DNA of 57,513 nucleotides from Nocardia gamkensis NBRC 108242 (GTDB lineage: Bacteria; Actinomycetota; Actinomycetes; Mycobacteriales; Mycobacteriaceae): contig NZ_BDBM01000047.1 of the NCBI RefSeq assembly GCF_001612985.1, positions 1 to 57,513 of the forward strand, read 5' to 3'. Under the pieces are notes generated by a model. The model was given only the letters and a program-made list of their open reading frames with translations, was not told where the DNA came from and ran no database searches. This document shows, piece after piece, positions 14,715 to 23,699 of this stretch; the stretch's first letter is position 1, and each line of letters begins with the position of its first letter. A program made the position numbers and the translations under genes.

Positions 14715-16094
14715 ATGAACGAGACAGCACAGGAATTGTCGGACTTTGTAGCGGCCTCGGCTGAGAAGTTGGGTGTGCCGGGTGTGGCCGTCGGGGTGTT
14801 GGCCGGTGGTCGAGAAGATTTCGCATGCCTTGGGGTGACGAGCGTGGACAATCCGCTTCCGGTGGACCGGGACACGATGTTCGTAGTCGGATCCGTGAGC
14901 AAGACCTTCACCGCGACCGCGCTCATGCGGCTGGTCGCCGAGGGCCGGGTGGAGTTGGACGCGCCGGTGCGTCGGTACGTTCCGGAATTCGTCCGCACCG
15001 ATGCGGCGGCGGACGAAATCACCGTGTTACGGCTGCTCAACCACACGGCTGGGCTGGAGTGGAAGCTCGGCGTCGACCCCGGTGAAGGAGACGACGCCTT
15101 GGCGCGGCACGCGGTGACACTCGCCGAATCGCCGCTGATCGCGGCACCGGGAGCGCGGGCCTCCTACAGCCAGGCGGGATTCAATCTGGCCGGCCGGATC
15201 ATCGAGCACGTCACCGGATCGACCTTCGAAAGGGCCGTCGCGTCACTGTTGTTCGAACCGCTCGGACTGGCACACAGCCGCTACGCGGTCAACGACGTCA
15301 TGACCCGGCGGTTCGCGGTGGGACACAACGTCGATGCCGACGGTGTGCTCGAGGTTGCCCGGCAGTGGAAGGACAACCGCTCCAACAACCCCGGCGGCGG
15401 CGTGGCGACGTCGGTGAGTGACCTGCTGCGCTGGGCGCGGTTTCATCTCGGCGACGGCCGGACCGACGGCGGTGAACGCCTCCTGCCCACCGAACTGCTG
15501 CACCGGATGCGGCAGCCGACGGTGGAACTACGCGGGAGCACACTGGGTGACGCCTTCGGCATCTGTTGGTTCCTGCGCGAGGTGGACGGTGTCGCGACCA
15601 TCGGACACGGCGGATCGGGCAATGGCCAGTTCGCGGACCTGCTCATCGTGCCGGAGCGGAATTTCGCCGTCGCCGTGACGTCGAACGCGGGCCCGGACGC
15701 AGGCCTCGCCTTCAACCGCGCCGTGGTGAATCGGGTGCTCGAGCACTACCTCGGTGTGGTCGAACGTGACCCGGAACCGATGCCCTACGACGAGGCGCGG
15801 GCAGCGGAGATCGTCGGGTATTACGAGAACGAGATGATGCGGCTCACGCTCGACACCGACGGGGCCGGGATGACGATCGGATGCGCGATCAAACCGGAGG
15901 TCCGGGCCGCCGGAGACACCGAACTTCCGCCCGACCTGCCACCGGCTACCCTCGGCCTGCTGCCCGGCGCGGCGGACGAGTACATCGTCACCGAGGGCGG
16001 TCTGCAAGGACAACGCGGGTTCTTCACCCGTGACGAATCCGGCGCCGTGACCGGAATCGACCTCGCCGGTCGGTTGTTCGCCCGGGCGCGATGA
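14715..16094 (+). CDS. Serine hydrolase of the beta-lactamase/esterase (class C-like) family
   Basis: The 459-residue product has the penicillin-binding/esterase fold. The catalytic pair is Ser60-x-x-Lys63 in VGSVSKTF. The second motif is SYSQAGFN (Tyr-Ser-Gln rather than the usual Tyr-Ser/Ala-Asn), and the third motif is HGGSG. A C-terminal extension of about 100 residues (from DEARAAEIVGYYEN) resembles the beta-barrel domain often attached to these esterases. There is no signal peptide, so it is likely cytoplasmic, unlike true beta-lactamases. It is followed 40 bp later by a MerR gene in the same direction. Confidence 0.82.
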   Translation: MNETAQELSDFVAASAEKLGVPGVAVGVLAGGREDFACLGVTSVDNPLPVDRDTMFVVGSVSKTFTATALMRLVAEGRVELDAPVRRYVPEFVRTDAAADEITVLRLLNHTAGLEWKLGVDPGEGDDALARHAVTLAESPLIAAPGARASYSQAGFNLAGRIIEHVTGSTFERAVASLLFEPLGLAHSRYAVNDVMTRRFAVGHNVDADGVLEVARQWKDNRSNNPGGGVATSVSDLLRWARFHLGDGRTDGGERLLPTELLHRMRQPTVELRGSTLGDAFGICWFLREVDGVATIGHGGSGNGQFADLLIVPERNFAVAVTSNAGPDAGLAFNRAVVNRVLEHYLGVVERDPEPMPYDEARAAEIVGYYENEMMRLTLDTDGAGMTIGCAIKPEVRAAGDTELPPDLPPATLGLLPGAADEYIVTEGGLQGQRGFFTRDESGAVTGIDLAGRLFARAR

Positions 16095-16134
16095 CGACCA
16101 CGGGCGGATGACACATCACCGAAGGGAGACGCGC

Positions 16135-16866
16135 ATGATCACGATCGGACAGCTCGCACGGTATGCGGGCGTGACGATCAAGGCCGTGCGCGTCTACCAC
16201 GAGCGCGGTCTGCTTCCCGAACCGGCGCGCGACTCCTCCGGCTATCGCCGCTACCGCGCCGAAGACGCCATCAATCTGGTCAGGATAAAGACACTGGCGC
16301 AAGCCGGTGTGCCCTTGGCACGTGTCAAGGAACTGCTCACCGCGAACTCCGACGAGTTCGCGGCAGCGATCGCCCAGATCGACCGCACACTCGCTGAACG
16401 CGCTGAGGAGATCCGCCGGACCCGCGAGCAGATCGCCGAATTGGGCTCCGGCCACCGCCTGTTCGTGTCCACCGAAGTCGCCGAGTACCTCGACCGCCTG
16501 CAGCAACTCGGGGTCAGCGACCGGGCAGTCCGGATGGAGCGCGACATCTGGATTCTGATGCGATCGGCCGCCCCGGAACAGGCGTCGGCCTGGGTCACCG
16601 ACAAACTCGACGCCATCGACGACCCCCAATTCCAGGCGATCTATCTCGACTATGACGCCGCATTCGACTGGTCTCCCGACGACCCGCGCCTGGTGGACCT
16701 CGCCGACCGCACCCGACGATGGTTGACCGGCAGACGCACCGGAGCGGGCCGGACAACCCCGAGACTGGACCCGAAATTGATCCGCCTGGTGAACGAATCA
16801 GTCGGAATCACCTCGCCCGCCTGGGAACGACTGGCGCGGATCGCACAGGAGGCGACCATCCGGTAA
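16135..16866 (+). CDS. MerR-family transcriptional regulator
   Basis: The 243-residue product has an N-terminal MerR winged helix: ITIGQLARYAGVTIKAVRVYHERGLLPEPARDSSGYRRY at residues 2-40, then LVRIKTLAQAGVPLARVKELL. A long coiled coil follows (about 75-110). The C-terminal 130 residues carry no recognised metal-binding cysteines, so it is more likely a drug or small-molecule sensor. The ATG at 16135 follows GAAGGGAG; the longer start at 16108 has no clear site. It probably forms an operon with the upstream serine hydrolase. Confidence 0.85.
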   Translation: MITIGQLARYAGVTIKAVRVYHERGLLPEPARDSSGYRRYRAEDAINLVRIKTLAQAGVPLARVKELLTANSDEFAAAIAQIDRTLAERAEEIRRTREQIAELGSGHRLFVSTEVAEYLDRLQQLGVSDRAVRMERDIWILMRSAAPEQASAWVTDKLDAIDDPQFQAIYLDYDAAFDWSPDDPRLVDLADRTRRWLTGRRTGAGRTTPRLDPKLIRLVNESVGITSPAWERLARIAQEATIR

Positions 16867-16976
16867 CACTCTCGTTTCCGCGCCGGATCCCGCCCTGATA
16901 TCCATCGATCGCCGGTCTGGATTGTCGTCGGGTTCGGACAGTAGTAGCCAGAGGTAGCTCGAGACGGCGGAACCGA

Positions 16977-17378
16977 GTGAGTAACCGGATCCTGATCGGG
17001 GCGTCGGGGGTCTCGGCTGTACTGACTGTCATCACACGTCGCGTCCTCGGTCCCGAACCCCTCGCCGACGAGCTGGACCTACGCCTGACCTGCCTGGCGG
17101 AGGGCGACTTCTCCGACGTGATGCTCTCCCACGCGGACTTCACCCGCGCGAACCTCAGAACGGTGAACCTCACCGGCGCCTTTATCCCGTACGCGAATCT
17201 CACCGATGCCGACCTCACCGGCGCGAGCCTGGTCGATACCTACATCGGTGCTGCGAACCTCACTGGCGCGAAACTCATCGGGGCCGATCTCACCGGCGCG
17301 GATCTCAGGGGCGCGAACCTCACCCGCATCACCTATGACCTCACTACACAGTGGCCGGACGGCTTCACGCCGCCGTAG
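16977..17378 (+). CDS. Small pentapeptide-repeat protein
   Basis: The 133-residue product has an N-terminal hydrophobic or amphipathic region (8-24) and then about twelve consecutive pentapeptide units of the A(D/N)LXX type from residue about 42 to 116 (for example ADFTR, ANLRT, VNLTG, ADLTG, ANLTG, ADLRG). This predicts a short right-handed beta-helix of about three coils. Such proteins can mimic DNA (MfpA/Qnr) or be membrane-linked structural proteins. This one is shorter than MfpA (about 183 aa), so gyrase protection is not assumed. GTG start. Confidence 0.75.
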   Translation: MSNRILIGASGVSAVLTVITRRVLGPEPLADELDLRLTCLAEGDFSDVMLSHADFTRANLRTVNLTGAFIPYANLTDADLTGASLVDTYIGAANLTGAKLIGADLTGADLRGANLTRITYDLTTQWPDGFTPP

Positions 17379-17426
17379 CCAGCACCCGCCCCGGACGTAC
17401 TCCGCCGAAGCACCGTCAAAGCTCTC

Positions 17427-18032
17427 TCACCTGCCCTGGTTGGCGACGAACGCCTGTACGGCGTCGAGGAACTCCGGGCCGCCCATGGCGTAGCCGCCGA
17501 CGGTTGCACCGATCAACGCACCCACGGGGATGCTGACACCCCATACCAGAATCACACACGCCCCGAGGAGACCGCCTACGATGGCGCCGGTGACGACGCC
17601 GGGCAGGTTCTTGTTGATCTGCTCCTCGAGCCGGTCGTAGGAGCTGATGTCCTCCAGTTGCGCGATATCTTCCGCCGTCGGGGTCAGCGTCAGGGTGCGG
17701 CCGTCCGCACCGATGTGCTGCGCGGCCGCGATCGAACGGCCGTCGAGCGCGAACCGTTGCGGCACTTCGGTCACCACTGCTCCGTCACCGGACTCGAGCA
17801 CCACCGCACCGTTCTGCGCGACCTCGAACCTGCCGTTCTCGACGGTGGCGGTAACGATTCGGTCGAGTGGCGAAACGGTGATCTGGTAGTCGATCCCGTG
17901 ATCGACACCGGAGGTCGTGACCTCCGCGGTCGGCCGCTCCGTCCCGGCCGGTTCCGCATGGGCGGTCGCCGCGCTGATGCCCAAGGCCGAGACGGCCAGG
18001 AAAACGGCAGCGGTGATCTTCTCGAACTTCAT
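17427..18032 (-). CDS. Secreted protein with glycine-zipper hydrophobic C-terminus
   Basis: Function unknown. The 201-residue product starts with a Sec signal peptide (MKFEKITAAVFLAVSALG, cleavage near ATAHA at about 25). A beta-rich middle follows (GIDYQITVSPLDRIVTATVENGRF, then RFALDGRSI and LTLTPTAEDIAQ). The C-terminal 60 residues form a glycine-rich hydrophobic stretch (VVTGAIVGGLLGACVILVWG, then VGALIGATVGGYAMGG) that could insert in a membrane or oligomerise. Secreted proteins of this plan are frequent and multi-copy in Nocardia. The ATG at 18032 has a GAGGGA site. It is convergent with the pentapeptide gene. Confidence 0.72.
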   Translation of the reverse strand: MKFEKITAAVFLAVSALGISAATAHAEPAGTERPTAEVTTSGVDHGIDYQITVSPLDRIVTATVENGRFEVAQNGAVVLESGDGAVVTEVPQRFALDGRSIAAAQHIGADGRTLTLTPTAEDIAQLEDISSYDRLEEQINKNLPGVVTGAIVGGLLGACVILVWGVSIPVGALIGATVGGYAMGGPEFLDAVQAFVANQGR

Positions 18033-18197
18033 CTTCGAATCCCTCCACTCAGCTGCCCCTGATGGGCGGACCGAGTCAGACCTTAGGCGTCGAATTGAAC
18101 GGTGTGTGGTACGCCACACACAGTTCGAAGCAAGTGCACTCCTGTTTCCCATGTGACCGGCTGGAGAGCAGTTCGCCGCACGGTTTCGCATCGAGGC

Positions 18198-19250
18198 TCA
18201 GGCGACGCTACGGACGCTCGACCTTGTGAGTTCTCCCGAGAGGCCGAAGCCGACTCGCCGCACCGTGCTGTCGCTCTGCGCGCGGACTGTGGCCAGTTCG
18301 GCACGTCCGGGCGGGACCGTTCGGATGATGATCTCACCGTTCTGGACTTCGTCGAGTTCGGCGGCGATACCGCGTAGCAACCGTTCTCTTACCTCGTCGT
18401 CGAGTTCATCGAGGTCTCCGTCATCGAACAGTTTCACCGCGACACCGCGATCCCGTGCCGCGTCGGCGGAAGGGTTGACGACCGCATGTACCAGGCCGCT
18501 GCCGCGGAGGATGGCCGACAGTTGGGACTCCAGGGCCTCGCATGCCTTAGGGTGATCCGGGGTGAGTCCTCGGCCGTCCCCGACTTGTTCGACCAGGGGA
18601 CGAGCGGCTTCCGCGAGATCGCGTAGACGCTGGTCGAGTACCTTTCTTTTTTCCGCTTCTTTCTCGATTCGCTGTAACGCGGAATCCTGCTCCGCCCTGG
18701 CGGCGTAGATCTTCGCGGCGGCCGGCCGAATCGTATAGGCGAACATGGTGGACATCGCCAGCGGGCCGAAGTTGGGAAGCGACAGCATCACTCCGGTGAT
18801 CGGTCCACCTTGACCGGTTACTGTCGTCCAGATCGCGATCACCGGCACGGTTGTCGCCATCGCGATCAGGGCGAAGCCGGTGCGGCCGCGGACACAGAGG
18901 AATGTCAGCAGCACCATGTACACGTTCGAGGGCCAGATCGCATGCACATACGTGGTCCACGGCGGCGTCAGGATGACGAGCGCGGTCATGACGGGGGAAG
19001 CGGCGGTGATCAAAACGGTGGTCCGCAGTGGCAACGGGTCGCCGTGCACCACAAGCAGAGCGATACCCACACACCAGTACGCGACGACCGTGATAGCGCA
19101 CTGCCAGACATGACTGTGCGTCACATGGACGGCGATGAAGGCAGGCGCCGCGATGCCGGCGCAGTAGAAAAGCAGAATGGCGACCGCGGCGGGGGTGTTC
19201 ATCCCGAGGAGGGATCGAACGTCGGCGGGTTCTTCCACAGGCTTGTTCAT
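18198..19250 (-). CDS. Membrane sensor-like protein, kinase-like but without catalytic motifs
   Basis: The 350-residue product has about six N-terminal membrane segments (about 15-185), a coiled linker (RAEQDSALQRIEKEAEKRKV), and a C-terminal soluble domain of about 130 residues. Topology and position match a NarL-type sensor kinase. However I find no His-Asp phosphoacceptor motif of the HDxxxH type, no N box and no DxGxG loop. It therefore looks like a degenerate kinase or a signal-sensing partner. It overlaps the stop of the true kinase upstream by ATGA, so the two are co-translated. It probably tunes the kinase at 19247-20410. Confidence 0.7.
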   Translation of the reverse strand: MNKPVEEPADVRSLLGMNTPAAVAILLFYCAGIAAPAFIAVHVTHSHVWQCAITVVAYWCVGIALLVVHGDPLPLRTTVLITAASPVMTALVILTPPWTTYVHAIWPSNVYMVLLTFLCVRGRTGFALIAMATTVPVIAIWTTVTGQGGPITGVMLSLPNFGPLAMSTMFAYTIRPAAAKIYAARAEQDSALQRIEKEAEKRKVLDQRLRDLAEAARPLVEQVGDGRGLTPDHPKACEALESQLSAILRGSGLVHAVVNPSADAARDRGVAVKLFDDGDLDELDDEVRERLLRGIAAELDEVQNGEIIIRTVPPGRAELATVRAQSDSTVRRVGFGLSGELTRSSVRSVA

Positions 19251-20410
19251 TGGTCCACCCACAGCATTTCGATAGTAGTTCCGTGGCCTTTGCGTGAATC
19301 GATGCGCAACTCGCCTCCGACCCGCTCCACCTGGCGTGGCAGCCTCCGCAGGCCCCAACGGCGACTGGGGCGAGACGGATCGAATCCTCTGCCGTCATCG
19401 GCGACGATCAAGCCCAGCAGGCCCGGCCCGATGTGCAGTGTGACCCTCTGTTGCGCGTCCGGTCCGGCATGCCGAACGCTATTTTTCACCGCTTCTCGCA
19501 GGACGATGCCGGCCGTGCGGACGACGGCGGCATCGAAGCTGAAATCAGAGCCGTCGAGCGAGGATTCGATGGTCAAGGGCACGCTTTCATCGATGGCTTC
19601 CAGCTTCTCTTGCAGGTACGCGATCGCCTCTTTGCCGGAAAACGGCTCGTCGCCGCTCGTGGTACCGATCTCGTCGAGTGCTCGGAGGGCTTCGTCGGCG
19701 TCTTTCGGGCTGGACTTTCCGGCGATTCCGATACGCAGGCAATGCATGACGTTGTCGTGCACGACGTTGGCGAATTTTTCGCGGTCGTCGTTGTAGGCCA
19801 GAACGGCCGCCGCCTCGGCGCTCAACCTGGCCGCTTCGTCACGGGCGGTGTCGAGGATGTGTCCGGTGCGCACTGCTCGCAAGGCCGCGGCGACGTAGGC
19901 CAGACAGAAACTGGTCGCGAAGACCCAGCTCATCCAGAATGGTTCGATGACGTCTGGTGCGCGGGTCTGGCCCAGTACCTGTACCTCTGCTACCACGGCG
20001 AAGGTGTAGATGATCACCCACGACGGTCGCCAGGTCAGCGCGGCCGCCATGGCGGCGAGGCCAGGGATATTCGCGATGAAGGGCCACTCCCCGAACAGTT
20101 CTCCTTGCCAGGCCAGAGGCCAGGTGAAGGCCGCGACGAAGTAACAGATCGCCACTGCGCCTGCGGTTTTCTCCAGAGTGGGCAGTTCGGTGAGAAAGGC
20201 TGTCGCGCAGAGGACCAGGGGCGGGCCGTATACCGCGGTGAGTCCGAGCGGCATCCACCAATCAGCGAGATGGCTCGCTTCAGTGGCCAGGCGAGGGTAT
20301 AGCAAGAGGAAATAGATCAGGTATCCCGTTGATATAAATATTGCGAACAGTCGTATGAGCCGGTCCCGATCGCCAGCCTGCCCCGACTTGAATGGATTCC
20401 TGAATTTCAT
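19247..20410 (-). CDS. Sensor histidine kinase (NarL/HPK7 type)
   Basis: Predicted membrane-bound kinase that phosphorylates the adjacent LuxR-type response regulator. The 387-residue product has about five or six membrane segments (residues 18-180), a coiled linker, the phosphoacceptor region VVHDNVMHCL (His218), the N box REAVKNSVRHAG (Asn310) and the G1 box DDGRGFD (338-344). The C-terminus GGELRIDSRKGHGTTIEM is the G2-type lid. All catalytic parts look intact. It lies 18 bp downstream of the regulator gene and overlaps the following sensor-like gene. The signal is unknown. Confidence 0.88.
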   Translation of the reverse strand: MKFRNPFKSGQAGDRDRLIRLFAIFISTGYLIYFLLLYPRLATEASHLADWWMPLGLTAVYGPPLVLCATAFLTELPTLEKTAGAVAICYFVAAFTWPLAWQGELFGEWPFIANIPGLAAMAAALTWRPSWVIIYTFAVVAEVQVLGQTRAPDVIEPFWMSWVFATSFCLAYVAAALRAVRTGHILDTARDEAARLSAEAAAVLAYNDDREKFANVVHDNVMHCLRIGIAGKSSPKDADEALRALDEIGTTSGDEPFSGKEAIAYLQEKLEAIDESVPLTIESSLDGSDFSFDAAVVRTAGIVLREAVKNSVRHAGPDAQQRVTLHIGPGLLGLIVADDGRGFDPSRPSRRWGLRRLPRQVERVGGELRIDSRKGHGTTIEMLWVDQ

Positions 20411-20428
20411 CTACTTCGCTCGCGATTA

Positions 20429-21088
20429 CTAGTCGTGAATATATCCGTCGCGCTGCGCAACTCTGCGCATTTCACTTTTCTTATGTATCTCGAAACCCGC
20501 TTCGGTGTACTTGTCTTTTATCTTCATGACATGCTTCCGAATGGTTTCGGGAGACAGGTACAACTGGGCCGCGATGTCCTTCGCGGTGTCACCCGAGGCA
20601 TACATGGCGAGCACTTCACGTTCACGGGGTGTGAGCTGCGGGATCAAGCCCTCGTCGGCGTCCAGAGCCGCAGCCCAGTCCACCGAGGGCGCGAGCTGAC
20701 CGTTGACAGCGAGGCGCACCGCCTCGATGAGAGTGGCCCGTGGATCGGTCTTGGTGATCACGCCGAGGACGCCCGCCCTGCCCGCCTCCTGTACGAGGTA
20801 TCGGCTGTCACGGGAGGTGTAGACCAGGATATTGGAGATTCCAGCGGTCTTCAGGGCGCGAACATTCTTTTTGGGAGTGGATTTATCGGGAAGTCCCTGC
20901 AGATCCAGAATTACCAGGTCAAGTTGGTCGGTAATGGCCAGCAACTCGGCCACAGTACGGCCGGCGGCAACCAGCTCCAGCTCGGGATAGGGCTGGAAAA
21001 AGCCACTCAATGCACTGGACATCACATCCAGGTGGTCCTCGACCAGACCGATTCGGTATGGTGCCGACTCGGTTTCCACTGCCGTCAT
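20429..21088 (-). CDS. LuxR/NarL-family response regulator
   Basis: The 219-residue product has an N-terminal receiver domain (about 10-130) with acidic pocket VEDH (Glu17-Asp18), phosphoacceptor Asp62 in VILDLQG, Thr/Ser switch region VYTSRDS and Lys in VITKTDP. The C-terminal LuxR helix-turn-helix is at about 150-212: LTPREREVLAMYASGDTAKD, then YLSPETIRKHVMKIKDKY. It is the first gene of a three-gene unit with the kinase and the kinase-like protein. It likely regulates its own operon or neighbours; no binding site was recognised. Confidence 0.9.
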   Translation of the reverse strand: MTAVETESAPYRIGLVEDHLDVMSSALSGFFQPYPELELVAAGRTVAELLAITDQLDLVILDLQGLPDKSTPKKNVRALKTAGISNILVYTSRDSRYLVQEAGRAGVLGVITKTDPRATLIEAVRLAVNGQLAPSVDWAAALDADEGLIPQLTPREREVLAMYASGDTAKDIAAQLYLSPETIRKHVMKIKDKYTEAGFEIHKKSEMRRVAQRDGYIHD

Positions 21089-21348
21089 CGTAACCCCTCA
21101 CATGGTGACCGACTTCTTCGTAACGACCGGTCGGATTTGAGTAGGATTCGGGATTGCAGCCCCGACAGACCCGCGAAGCTCAGCGGTTTCCCCTACCGGG
21201 CATACTAATTCGCTTCGCCGGACACCGAGGCCACATTCGCGGTACCCGTCAACCCCGCACGTTTCGAGATCAACAGTAAGAATCGGACGACTCGGTTGCA
21301 TAGCCCAATTTTTGGTACCCGTACCGCCGCGGGCTCGGGCTCGGTCCG

Positions 21349-23649
21349 CTAAGACCTCGACTCGAAATAGAAACCAGTCGGCTTCGCGTCGGTAGCACGG
21401 TGATACCAGACTTCGGCCTCCGCTTCCTCTCCGCTCTCCTGCAACAAACTTCCGAGTAGAGCCATGGCATCTGTATCACCAGCGGCGGCGGCGCGGCGGT
21501 ACCAGAACTCCGCCTCGGCGCGCGAACTCCCCCGCTGCAGCAGGATTCCCAGCCAGCGCATGGCATCCGTATCGCCGGCATCGACGGCACGGCGGTACCA
21601 GACCTCCGCCTCGGCTTCGTCACCCCGCTCCTGCAACAGGCTTCCTAGCAAGGCCATGGCATTGGTATCACCCGTATCGACGGCACGGCGGTACCAAGCC
21701 TCCGCCTCGACCTCCTCATCCCGTCCCTGCAGCAGGCTCCCGAGCAGGGACATGGCGCGAGCGTCACCGGTATCCGCGGCGCGGCGGTACCACGCCTCCG
21801 CCTCGACCTCCTCATCCCGTCCCTGCAGGAGAATCCCGAGCAGGGACATGGCGCGAGTATTCCCGGCATCGGCCGCACGGCGGTACCAGGCCTCCGCCTC
21901 GACCTCCTCGCCACGGCCTTGCAGCAGGATCCCGAGCAAGCCCATGGCATGGGTATCGCCGGCATCCGCCGCGCGCCGATACCAAACCATCGCCTCGGCT
22001 TCTTCACCACGCTCTCGCAGCAGAATCCCGAGCAAGCGCATCGCGCCCGTGTCGCCGGTATCGACCGCACGGCGGTACCACGCCTCCGCCTCGACCTCCT
22101 CATCCCGTCCCTGCAGGAGAATCCCGAGCAGGGACATGGCGCGAGTATTCCCGGCATCGGCCGCACGGCGGTACCAGGCCTCCGCCTCGACCTCCTCGCC
22201 ACGGCCTTGCAGCAGGATCCCGAGGAACGACATGGCACGAGCATTACCCGTGTCGGCTGCACGGCGGTACCAGATCTCTGCCTCGGCTTCCGCGCCGCGC
22301 TTCTGGAGGAGACTCCCGAGCGAGCCCATGGCATCGGTGTCGCCGGCGTCGGCGGCGCGGCGGTACCAAATTCCGGCCTCGGCTTCCTCACCCCGCTCAT
22401 GCAGCAGAATTGCGAGTAAGGCCATGGCGTCCGTGGCGCCGGCGTCGGCGGCGCGGCGCACTAGACATTCGGCATCACCGACCCGGCCGCGAAAACGTGC
22501 GGCGATACCGACAGAGATCAGAGCAGTGGCGTCGGCGTTCCTCGTTGCGGCATCCCAGAAGTCGTCCGGAATGGGTCGAGAGGAGTGGTGTTGCGCCGCA
22601 CCGTCGTCCGCGGCGACAAGGTAGTCGAACGGCCGGTAGGCGCGGGATCGATCGGGCAGCCGATGGGTGATCAGCGCGGCAACCCTCCCGACACCATGTG
22701 GAGGAGTGCGAGCGGTGATGATCGCAGTGCCGACTTCTTCTGGGCTGATGTCGAGTTCGGGACGTTGGTCTTCGATAGTTCTCAGCGCCAGGCCGGCCAG
22801 GGTCGGCTCCGGAATTGGGCTGGGATGCCCTATCCGCGCCCAGTCGATAGCCACTTGGATCACGATGTGCAGTACGGGATTTCCGTATCGAGCGTCGTCG
22901 TAACGCCTCAGCAACTCAGGTGCGCCGGCGAGGATTTCGGCGAGTCCGTGCCCGCCGAGATTCAGAGTAGGGTAGGCCGCTGCGGCGGCAGCATGCTCGC
23001 GGGGGTCATCGCTGGTCGGTGCCAACTCTACTTGCGTAGCGTGCTCCAGCACTGTGCGCGTGTCATAGGCCAGTTCTTCGCCGCTGCCACGCAACCGATC
23101 CCGAGCCTCTCGGCGTAGGGTCGCCACCACGACAGTGGGAGCCGAACGCGCGGTCAGGCGGGTAAGCAGACCCGGGGTGAGCGGTTTGCCGGTGATGAGG
23201 AACCGATCCAAGTTCTCCAACCACACCACGATCGTGTCGTCACTGCCCACGAACTCTGGACAGGCGGGTACTCTGCTCAGTGATTCCGGAGTCGGTACCA
23301 GAACTTTCGCGTTCGGCAGCCGGCACCGGACGGCTTCGAACAGGCTGCGTGTCTTTCCTGCCTTCGACTGTCCGACCAGCAACAGGAGTCGATCACCCGG
23401 CAATGCCGCAGCTAGGCGGCTGTCGACATCTTTGTGGGTGCGCGGTACGTACGGGTCGTCACGACCGGAGCGGCCCGCTCCGCCGAATTCGGAGGGGGTA
23501 GCGCCCAGCCGATATGGGTCCAACTCCGATACGGTGGGGAGCCCGCCACTCTTGTCGAGCAACTCGACCAGCTCAGCCAGCTCGACTGGTCGTGTCGACG
23601 GATCATTCGAGCAATAGTTGATGTTGGTGAGATTCCCACCGACTTTCAC
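21349..23649 (-). CDS. P-loop NTPase (STAND-like) with eleven Sel1-type repeats
   Basis: The 766-residue product joins an N-terminal signalling ATPase to a repeat array. The Walker A motif is GQSKAGKT (93-100). The Walker B-like strand is TIVVWLENLDRF (139-150), and VVVATLRREARDR (about 173-185) is a sensor/arginine motif. This arrangement resembles STAND-type ATPases of actinomycetes. Residues 401-752 are eleven repeats of exactly 32 residues of Sel1/TPR type (A-D-x-G-x-x-x-A-M-x-x-L-G-x-L-L-Q-x-x-x-E-x-E-A-E-x-W-Y-R-R-A). These are four residues shorter than standard Sel1 units. The start is a GTG at 23649. The small gene at 23700-24173 is 50 bp upstream and co-directional. Role as a sensor or conflict protein is inferred from architecture. 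Confidence 0.8.
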   Translation of the reverse strand: MKVGGNLTNINYCSNDPSTRPVELAELVELLDKSGGLPTVSELDPYRLGATPSEFGGAGRSGRDDPYVPRTHKDVDSRLAAALPGDRLLLLVGQSKAGKTRSLFEAVRCRLPNAKVLVPTPESLSRVPACPEFVGSDDTIVVWLENLDRFLITGKPLTPGLLTRLTARSAPTVVVATLRREARDRLRGSGEELAYDTRTVLEHATQVELAPTSDDPREHAAAAAAYPTLNLGGHGLAEILAGAPELLRRYDDARYGNPVLHIVIQVAIDWARIGHPSPIPEPTLAGLALRTIEDQRPELDISPEEVGTAIITARTPPHGVGRVAALITHRLPDRSRAYRPFDYLVAADDGAAQHHSSRPIPDDFWDAATRNADATALISVGIAARFRGRVGDAECLVRRAADAGATDAMALLAILLHERGEEAEAGIWYRRAADAGDTDAMGSLGSLLQKRGAEAEAEIWYRRAADTGNARAMSFLGILLQGRGEEVEAEAWYRRAADAGNTRAMSLLGILLQGRDEEVEAEAWYRRAVDTGDTGAMRLLGILLRERGEEAEAMVWYRRAADAGDTHAMGLLGILLQGRGEEVEAEAWYRRAADAGNTRAMSLLGILLQGRDEEVEAEAWYRRAADTGDARAMSLLGSLLQGRDEEVEAEAWYRRAVDTGDTNAMALLGSLLQERGDEAEAEVWYRRAVDAGDTDAMRWLGILLQRGSSRAEAEFWYRRAAAAGDTDAMALLGSLLQESGEEAEAEVWYHRATDAKPTGFYFESRS
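21783..22224. repeat. 154-bp identical direct repeat inside the Sel1 array
   Basis: The bases 21783-21936 recur identically at 22071-22224, an offset of 288 bp (three 96-bp repeat units). At the protein level, repeats 4 and 7 are identical. This is the mark of a recent unequal recombination within the repeat array. Confidence 0.8.
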
Positions 23650-23699
23650 CCTCTTGTAGGTGGATCCGGATGCGGGCGCAGTCGCGGCGGTGTGCCCGG

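Noticed and set aside
21464..22624. Plus-strand repetitive open frame opposite the Sel1 array, or a minisatellite/CRISPR-like array
   Set aside because: The periodicity is 96 bp and follows the protein repeat on the minus strand; there are no short identical repeats with unique spacers, so it is not a CRISPR.
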